Origin: Rubripirellula sp. | GTDB lineage: Bacteria > Planctomycetota > Planctomycetia > Pirellulales > Pirellulaceae | Length of the DNA stretch: 38,125 nucleotides | Assembly (NCBI GenBank): GCA_028823035.1 | Contig: JAPKCI010000037.1 | Span: forward strand, 1 to 38,125 | Direction of reading: 5' to 3' | Shown: piece by piece, positions 32,948 through 38,125 of the stretch | Layout: every line of letters starts with the position of its first letter | Position numbering within the stretch: position 1 is the stretch's first letter | Notes under the pieces: generated by a model | Database searches by the model: none | The model's input: the letters and a program-made list of their open reading frames with translations, nothing else | What the model was told of the DNA's origin: nothing | Made by a program: the position numbers and the translations under genes

Positions 32948-35386
32948 TCATCGGCGATTGTTCCTGTTTAAATCCCAGTTTAGCTTGAGCCAGTCAATCT
33001 TGACGACATCCGTGGAGGCAGTGAAGTCACCCGCCTGGCTCAGTCGCAGATACTTTGCAGGGCGGGAGGGAGCAACTTTTCCGATTCCGAGTTTTTTGTA
33101 TGTGTTGCTGTCCGCGTTGCGGGATGCGATCTGATACGTATTCTTGGTGGTGTCAAGTTCGAGGCGTATTACGATCGGTTGATCGAGGCGATTGTTTTGG
33201 GAAATGACAACGGGAGGAATGACCGTGCCTCGACCCAACGCTTCCCCATGGATCGTGATGTGTCCGCGCGAGTTTCTTGCCAACACCACTCTCGCTGCAA
33301 CTTTAGGTTGATCGCGATCACTGGTGAAGCCGATCCGAATTTTTTCATTACTCCGCCGACCTGTCAGATTGATCTGGTTGATCCTGAATTCGACGCTTAC
33401 CTTCGTGGCTGACTGGTTCAGTGGCAGGTAGGAATCGAGTGGCTCATCCGGATCTGATCGCTTAATTTGCAAGCACCCCGCACCATCAATCGATGAGCCA
33501 TGGATCGAATTGGTCCAGCTGTTGCGCATCTTTCCATGGTGCACTGCTGTCGATAAATCTGTTCCCGCGGCACCATCGAAATCCCATCTTCCCACGACAT
33601 TATGATCATGCGCTGCGGGTCCACCGCTGCGACGGTAGTCGGCAATTCCCACACGAGTGATTGCGTCGCTATCGATAGCGATCGTGTGGGCTGACCCCTG
33701 AGACGAACGGTTTCCAACGGCATGTCCCATCGCAACCAACGCGGCTTCGACCCTTGAATGCGGCAAGTTGCCTTTGTCTTCCAGTTCGATTCGATCCGGA
33801 AACCACTGGTGGTGCATGCGAGCCCCGGTAACCGCTTCGGCCGGGGATAAATGGAATTCGGTAATGCCGAGTATGATTCCCAGGACAGTGTTGATGATGG
33901 TACGACCGCCCGGGCTGCCAGTTACCAGGACCAGTTGTCCGTCCTTTTCGAGCATGGTTGGTGACATTGAACTGAGCATGCGTTTGCCGCCCAGGACGGT
34001 ATTGGGTTCCGTTCCGATGCGACCAACCCGATTGGTTTCTCCCGGAAACCAATTGAAGTCTCCCATTTCGTTGTTCAGCAGAAACCCAGCTCCCTTGACC
34101 ACCACTCGTGACCCCCAGCTGGCCTCCAGCGTGTACGTGTTGCTGACAGCCATCCCCTGGCTGTCCACGATGGAAAAGTGGGTGGTGTCCGGACTTTCGT
34201 CGACCAATTTTATTTCAGGGGTGATCGCTTCGCTGGGTGTTGCCGTGTTCAAATCAATGGATTGGGCAACTTCACGGGCGTAATCTTTGCTGGTCAGGAA
34301 CTCGGGAATCTTGGTGAAAGCGGGGTCGCCGATGTATCTGGCGCGATCGGCAAAAACGCGTCTGCAAGTTTCGGCAATTAGGTGAATGCATTGGGGATTG
34401 TACCGGTCTCGCCCTTTCATGTTGAAATTCTCGAGGATGTTCAGGGCCTCGATGATGCACGTGCCTCCCGAAGAGGGAGGCGGTGCGCCCAAGACCGTGT
34501 AACCCCGAAACGTGCCTTTCATCGCCGGACGCACAACGGATTTATATTGGCTTAGATCTTCCAGAGAGATCAGCCCATCGCCACGTTTCATTTCTTCGAC
34601 CAGCTGTTTCGCGATCGATCCTTCGTAGAATGCGTCTGGCCCATCTTGGGCAATGTGTTCCAGTGTGCGAGCGAGATCGGGCAGCACCAGTCGGTCACCT
34701 GGTTGCCAAACTGAACCGTCAGGTTTGCCATATACCCTTCTTAATTCGGCATACTTACTGTCCGAGCGGACGGGCTGCTTGCTCAAAATCGAGTTAAGAG
34801 AATTGGCCAGTGGTTGATCCACCGGAACGCCTTTGGCAGCCAATTTGCTGGCTGGCATCACAAGTCGGCTCCATCTCAAACGGCCATATTTTGTGTGGGC
34901 GAGGGCCAATCCACGCACCGTGCCTGGCACGCCTACTGCCTTGTGTGTGTAGGTCGTGTCCGACTTTTGAAACGAATCACGTTGCATCGACTGGGGTGCT
35001 ATTTCACGGTAGTCGATGCAGACGGGTGGTTGTCCATTTGCAGGGCGGACCAACATGAACCCACCACCACCAATGTTGCCCGCTTCTGGCCAGGACACAG
35101 CGAGGGCAAATGCGGTTGCCACTGCGGCATCCACCGCATTCCCATTGTCGAGCAGAATATCCCGTCCTATGCGACTGGCAATCTTTGAATCACTGACCAC
35201 CATGCCACCGTTGCTGCGAGCAATGTCAACTTGGCCGTCGGCTGCCGACAATCGTTGTGGGGTGACTGAAACAGCCAACAAGGTAACGATCCCGACAATC
35301 GCACAAATAAAAGCAAGGCGACCGTGGTGGGGGGGACTGATGCAGTACGACAAAGTTCTCTCCGGATACGATGGCGAGGTTGACAC
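32948..35386 (-). CDS. ggt: Gamma-glutamyltransferase with a C-terminal lectin-like extension
   Basis: The 812-residue protein is longer than usual Ggt (about 580). Residues about 24-47 form a signal or anchor (LAFICAIVGIVTLLAVSVTP), and residues 55-595 are Ggt. The autoprocessing and catalytic site is DTTHFSIVD (D400-T401-T402-H403), where Thr401 aligns with the catalytic Thr of E. coli Ggt. SSMSPTMLEKDG, GSPGGRTIINTVLG and NIGGGGFMLV are further signatures. After about 598 a ~215-residue domain starts VVGRWDFDGAAGTDLSTAVH and is strand-rich, resembling a concanavalin-like or LamG-type fold; it is not part of classical Ggt. Role: hydrolysis or transfer of gamma-glutamyl groups from glutathione and peptides outside the cytoplasm. 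The 5-oxoprolinase at 2035 could handle downstream 5-oxoproline. Confidence 0.9.
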   Translation of the reverse strand: MSTSPSYPERTLSYCISPPHHGRLAFICAIVGIVTLLAVSVTPQRLSAADGQVDIARSNGGMVVSDSKIASRIGRDILLDNGNAVDAAVATAFALAVSWPEAGNIGGGGFMLVRPANGQPPVCIDYREIAPQSMQRDSFQKSDTTYTHKAVGVPGTVRGLALAHTKYGRLRWSRLVMPASKLAAKGVPVDQPLANSLNSILSKQPVRSDSKYAELRRVYGKPDGSVWQPGDRLVLPDLARTLEHIAQDGPDAFYEGSIAKQLVEEMKRGDGLISLEDLSQYKSVVRPAMKGTFRGYTVLGAPPPSSGGTCIIEALNILENFNMKGRDRYNPQCIHLIAETCRRVFADRARYIGDPAFTKIPEFLTSKDYAREVAQSIDLNTATPSEAITPEIKLVDESPDTTHFSIVDSQGMAVSNTYTLEASWGSRVVVKGAGFLLNNEMGDFNWFPGETNRVGRIGTEPNTVLGGKRMLSSMSPTMLEKDGQLVLVTGSPGGRTIINTVLGIILGITEFHLSPAEAVTGARMHHQWFPDRIELEDKGNLPHSRVEAALVAMGHAVGNRSSQGSAHTIAIDSDAITRVGIADYRRSGGPAAHDHNVVGRWDFDGAAGTDLSTAVHHGKMRNSWTNSIHGSSIDGAGCLQIKRSDPDEPLDSYLPLNQSATKVSVEFRINQINLTGRRSNEKIRIGFTSDRDQPKVAARVVLARNSRGHITIHGEALGRGTVIPPVVISQNNRLDQPIVIRLELDTTKNTYQIASRNADSNTYKKLGIGKVAPSRPAKYLRLSQAGDFTASTDVVKIDWLKLNWDLNRNNRR

Positions 35387-35720
35387 TCAGGTAGGGTCAT
35401 CGGACTATGTTCGCACTAGGTACGAGCTTCGCCTCATGGGGCATTCATGCGAGGGTCTGCAACTGTAAGTCTACGGTGATCGGGCCCGTTCTGCTGACCT
35501 TTTACGGGAATCAGGATTTCCCTTTTTTTGCCGAAGCGGCACTTGTTCATGGGAACAGGCTTTCGAATTTCGGTCTGCGTGCTGACTCGGCAGGGTGAGA
35601 TCGAAAAAATGCCACCCCCACCCCACCCCAGTTTCCTGCTGCGATGTTACGATTTGACCTAATGCAAGATGTGGCGAAACTCGCCAGATGGCCAGACATT
35701 CAACGATTAAAGAGAAGACA
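35387..35720. other. Divergent intergenic region between ggt and icd
   Basis: This 334-bp stretch has no gene I can support. A 5-bp hairpin (TGCCG-AAG-CGGCA, 35530-35542) lies after a T-run on the wrong side to act as a plus-strand terminator. A C-rich run is at about 35610-35630. The purine stretch AGAGAAG at 35711-35717 is the likely Shine-Dalgarno of icd. No convincing promoter. Confidence 0.5.
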
Positions 35721-37967
35721 GTGTCCCTTCAATCTCAGAAGATCATTTATACCCATACGGACGAAGCCCCCGCCTTGGCAACACAGTCGCTGTTGCCGAT
35801 TATCCGAGCCTTTGCGGGTGTGGCTGGGATTCAATTTGAGACAAAAGATATCTCGTTGGCCGGACGTATTATTGCGAATTTCCCTGAGTCTCTGCAGGAG
35901 AATCAAAAACAGGCTGACGCGTTGGTCGAATTGGGGGCCCTCGCCAAGATCCCCGAAGCCAATATTGTCAAACTGCCCAATATCAGTGCTTCAATCCCGC
36001 AACTGGTCGCTGCAATTGAGGAACTGCAGCAACATGGATTCAGTGTTCCGGATTTCCCCGAAGAACCACAGAGTGATGAGGAAAGGGAAGCCCGCGGTCG
36101 GTATGAGAAGATTTTGGGCAGTGCCGTCAACCCGGTGCTTCGAGAGGGGAATTCGGATCGCCGTGTAGCTGGCCCCGTCAAGGAATACGCACGCAGTCAT
36201 CCACATTCGATGGGTGAGTGGTCGGCTGATTCCAAATCACACGTTGACCATATGGACCACGGAGATTTCTTTGGCAGTGAGCAATCGCATGTCATGGCAG
36301 AAGCAGGAGCTGTTTGCGTTGAACTTGAGGCGACTGATGGTACGAAAACAGTGCTCAAGAATGATCTTGCACTGCAGGCAAACGAGATTATCGATGCGTC
36401 GGTCATGAATCGATTGGCGCTTCGGGAATTCCTCGCAAATGCAATTGATGATGCGAAGAGTCAAGGAGTGCTGTTTTCCTTGCATTTGAAAGCCACCATG
36501 ATGAAGGTCTCTGACCCGCTTATCTTTGGTCATGCAGTCAATGTCTTTTACAAAGATGTGTTCGATAAGTATGCCGATGTTTTCCAGCAATTGGGAATCG
36601 AGGCCTGCAACGGGATGGGTGATGTTTACAGCAAGATTGAGATGCTGCCAGAGGATCAGCAGCAAGCCATCAAGGCAGATGTTGATGCGGTCTACGCTCA
36701 GCGTCCACCCCTGGCTATGGTCGATTCCGATAAGGGGATCACGAATCTACATGTACCGAGTGACATCATCATTGACGCGTCGATGCCTGCAGCAATCCGT
36801 GCGTCAGGAAAAATGTGGGGGCCCGACGGCAAGTTACATGATACCAAAGCGGTCATTCCGGATCGCTGTTACGCAGGTATCTATCAGGCAACCATTGACT
36901 TCTGCAAACAACATGGTGCTTTCGATGTCGCCACGATGGGAAGTGTTGCCAATGTCGGCTTGATGGCGCAGAAGGCAGAAGAATACGGGTCGCATGACAA
37001 AACATTCGAAATTTCGACTTCTGGCGTCGTTCGTGTTGTCGATGCGGCAGGTCAGGTGTTGCTGCAGCATCAGGTTCAGCAGGGTGACATCTGGCGGATG
37101 TGCCAAACGAAAGATGCACCGATTCAGGATTGGATTCGCTTGGCCGTTTCACGTGCCCGGGCGACTGGGGCAGCTGCTGTCTTCTGGTTGAACGAGCAGC
37201 GTGCTCACGATGCTAATTTGATTCGAAAGGTCGAACAGTATTTGCCAAGTCATGACGTTTCAGACATTGATATCAGTATCATGTCGCCCGTCGATGCGGC
37301 GACCCATGCCTGTCAACGTGCCAAGGACGGTCTGGATACGATCTCTGTGACCGGAAATGTGCTGCGAGACTATCTGACAGATCTGTTCCCGATTCTTGAG
37401 TTGGGGACAAGCGCGAAAATGTTGTCGATCGTCCCGCTGCTTGCAGGCGGTGGACTTTTCGAGACGGGCGCCGGTGGCTCGGCCCCCAAGCATGTGCAGC
37501 AGTTTGTCGAAGAAGGGCACCTGCGGTGGGATTCGCTCGGCGAGTTTCTGGCACTGGCGGTGTCCCTCGAAGACTTGGGAACCAAGACCAGCCATGCAGC
37601 CACGATCGTGCTCGCGAAAACCCTGAATCAGGCTACCGGAAAGCTGTTGGACAATGATCGGTCACCGAGTCGAAAAGTAAACGAATTGGACAATCGTGGC
37701 AGTCATTTCTATCTCACGCTGTATTGGGCTCAGGCCCTCGCAGATCAAACCGAAGATCCTGCCTTGCAGAAAGGGTTCAGTGGGCTGGCAAGAATACTCA
37801 GTGAATCTGAGTTGGCTATCGTTGAGGAACTCAATGCGGCTCAGGGATCAGCGGTGGATATCGGTGGCTACTATCATCCCGATCCCATCAAAGCCGCTCA
37901 GGCAATGCGACCCAGCCCAACCTTCAATGCCGCTCTTGAGACGCTCATTGCAGCATCCTCTGTTTGA
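35721..37967 (+). CDS. icd: Monomeric NADP-dependent isocitrate dehydrogenase
   Basis: The 748-residue enzyme (from GTG 35721) oxidatively decarboxylates isocitrate to 2-oxoglutarate with NADP+. It is the single-chain type, unrelated in sequence to the ~420-residue dimeric enzyme: opening [22 protein letters not shown], then [14 protein letters not shown], and [35 protein letters not shown] and [11 protein letters not shown] are further matches. I chose GTG 35721 because AGAGAAG is placed 3 bp before it and homologous proteins begin a few residues before KIIY; an in-frame ATG at 35688 has no Shine-Dalgarno and would add 11 residues. Length matches the family (about 740). The gene ends 24 bp before the next, convergent gene. 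Confidence 0.95.
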   Translation: MSLQSQKIIYTHTDEAPALATQSLLPIIRAFAGVAGIQFETKDISLAGRIIANFPESLQENQKQADALVELGALAKIPEANIVKLPNISASIPQLVAAIEELQQHGFSVPDFPEEPQSDEEREARGRYEKILGSAVNPVLREGNSDRRVAGPVKEYARSHPHSMGEWSADSKSHVDHMDHGDFFGSEQSHVMAEAGAVCVELEATDGTKTVLKNDLALQANEIIDASVMNRLALREFLANAIDDAKSQGVLFSLHLKATMMKVSDPLIFGHAVNVFYKDVFDKYADVFQQLGIEACNGMGDVYSKIEMLPEDQQQAIKADVDAVYAQRPPLAMVDSDKGITNLHVPSDIIIDASMPAAIRASGKMWGPDGKLHDTKAVIPDRCYAGIYQATIDFCKQHGAFDVATMGSVANVGLMAQKAEEYGSHDKTFEISTSGVVRVVDAAGQVLLQHQVQQGDIWRMCQTKDAPIQDWIRLAVSRARATGAAAVFWLNEQRAHDANLIRKVEQYLPSHDVSDIDISIMSPVDAATHACQRAKDGLDTISVTGNVLRDYLTDLFPILELGTSAKMLSIVPLLAGGGLFETGAGGSAPKHVQQFVEEGHLRWDSLGEFLALAVSLEDLGTKTSHAATIVLAKTLNQATGKLLDNDRSPSRKVNELDNRGSHFYLTLYWAQALADQTEDPALQKGFSGLARILSESELAIVEELNAAQGSAVDIGGYYHPDPIKAAQAMRPSPTFNAALETLIAASSV

Positions 37968-37991
37968 CGCGAGTAGGATAGGAGCGGATGA

Positions 37992-38125
37992 TTAGTCCTT
38001 AAATATTTTCGTCCGCATTTCACTCAACTTTTTCTCACCGTCTTCCTTCGAGAGCTTGCCGGCTTCGACTGCCGCTTCAATCTCTTCGGCGCCAGCCATG
38101 TAGCGACGTTTTTTTGCTTCCATGT
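37992..38125 (-). CDS. C-terminal part of a short charged protein, truncated at the right edge
   Basis: On the minus strand a frame runs from the window edge to TAA at 37992-37994. The visible 43 residues begin (if the edge-proximal ATG is used) MEAKKRRYMAG and continue AEEIEAAVEAGKLSKEDGEK, then KLSEMRTKIFKD. It is a highly charged helical segment. The pattern AAVEAGKLSKEDGEKKL is of a kind I associate with helical repeats in planctomycete proteins, where it may occur several times. The true start may lie outside the window. The translation is clean but function is unknown. Confidence 0.6.
   Translation of the reverse strand, partial: MEAKKRRYMAGAEEIEAAVEAGKLSKEDGEKKLSEMRTKIFKD

Noticed and set aside
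35530-35542. TGCCG-AAG-CGGCA hairpin with adjacent T-run
   Set aside because: The T-run precedes the stem on the plus strand and becomes an A-run after it on the minus strand, so it cannot be an intrinsic terminator.

Overview
The window looks like a stretch of planctomycete chromosome, probably close to Rhodopirellula/Pirellulaceae. This is inferred from protein families only. The pointers are a PSCyt1/DUF1549 cytochrome-type protein, one intact sulfatase and one decayed sulfatase-like protein, small membrane proteins of planctomycete type, exported proteins with planctomycete-style C-terminal additions, and many short transcription units on alternating strands. I see no insertion sequence, prophage, CRISPR array, tRNA or rRNA.

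Layout. 1-1721 (minus): 5'-complete but edge-truncated PSCyt1/DUF1549 protein. 2035-7238 (minus): 5-oxoprolinase-type HyuA-HyuB fusion, translationally coupled to the potassium-uptake regulator TrkA. 7495-8363 (minus): two small membrane proteins. 8544-10077 (plus): a lipoprotein and a cysteine-rich exported repeat protein. 10130-14105 (minus): sulfatase-like pseudoenzyme, dihydrolipoyl dehydrogenase (lpdA) and ribosomal protein S4 (rpsD). 14549-21562 (plus): PfkB/adenosine-kinase-type kinase, OsmC-type thiol peroxidase relative, FtsK translocase, then an overlapping ispD-tyrS pair. 21622-24081 (minus): MoxR ATPase and DUF58 protein. 24212-30343 (plus): single-domain response regulator, an unusual membrane-anchored TAXI-type binding protein, then sulfatase, PhoD-like phosphatase and MtfA-type peptidase as a likely operon. 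30535-35386 (minus): gamma-glutamyltransferase, exported methyltransferase and amino-acid permease. 35721-37967 (plus): monomeric isocitrate dehydrogenase. 37992-38125 (minus): the 3' end of a short charged protein.

Most genes are housekeeping: translation (rpsD, tyrS), chromosome segregation (ftsK), isoprenoid synthesis (ispD) and central carbon metabolism (lpdA, icd). Around them sits an exported-enzyme layer (sulfatase, PhoD-like, Ggt, cytochrome-type protein). Ggt and the 5-oxoprolinase are two steps of gamma-glutamyl/5-oxoproline salvage.

The most distinctive features are these. Recent tandem duplications recur across the window, and four separate coding loci use a 15-bp unit; one of these triplicates the tyrS start codon. 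A Cys-rich exported protein is built from three CGGLL-type repeats. A TAXI binding domain is held between two membrane helices with no TRAP permease nearby. A sulfatase carries CQPCR in place of the usual CxPSR. A CRP-type dyad lies upstream of lpdA. A terminator is encoded inside the 3' end of the opposing gene.
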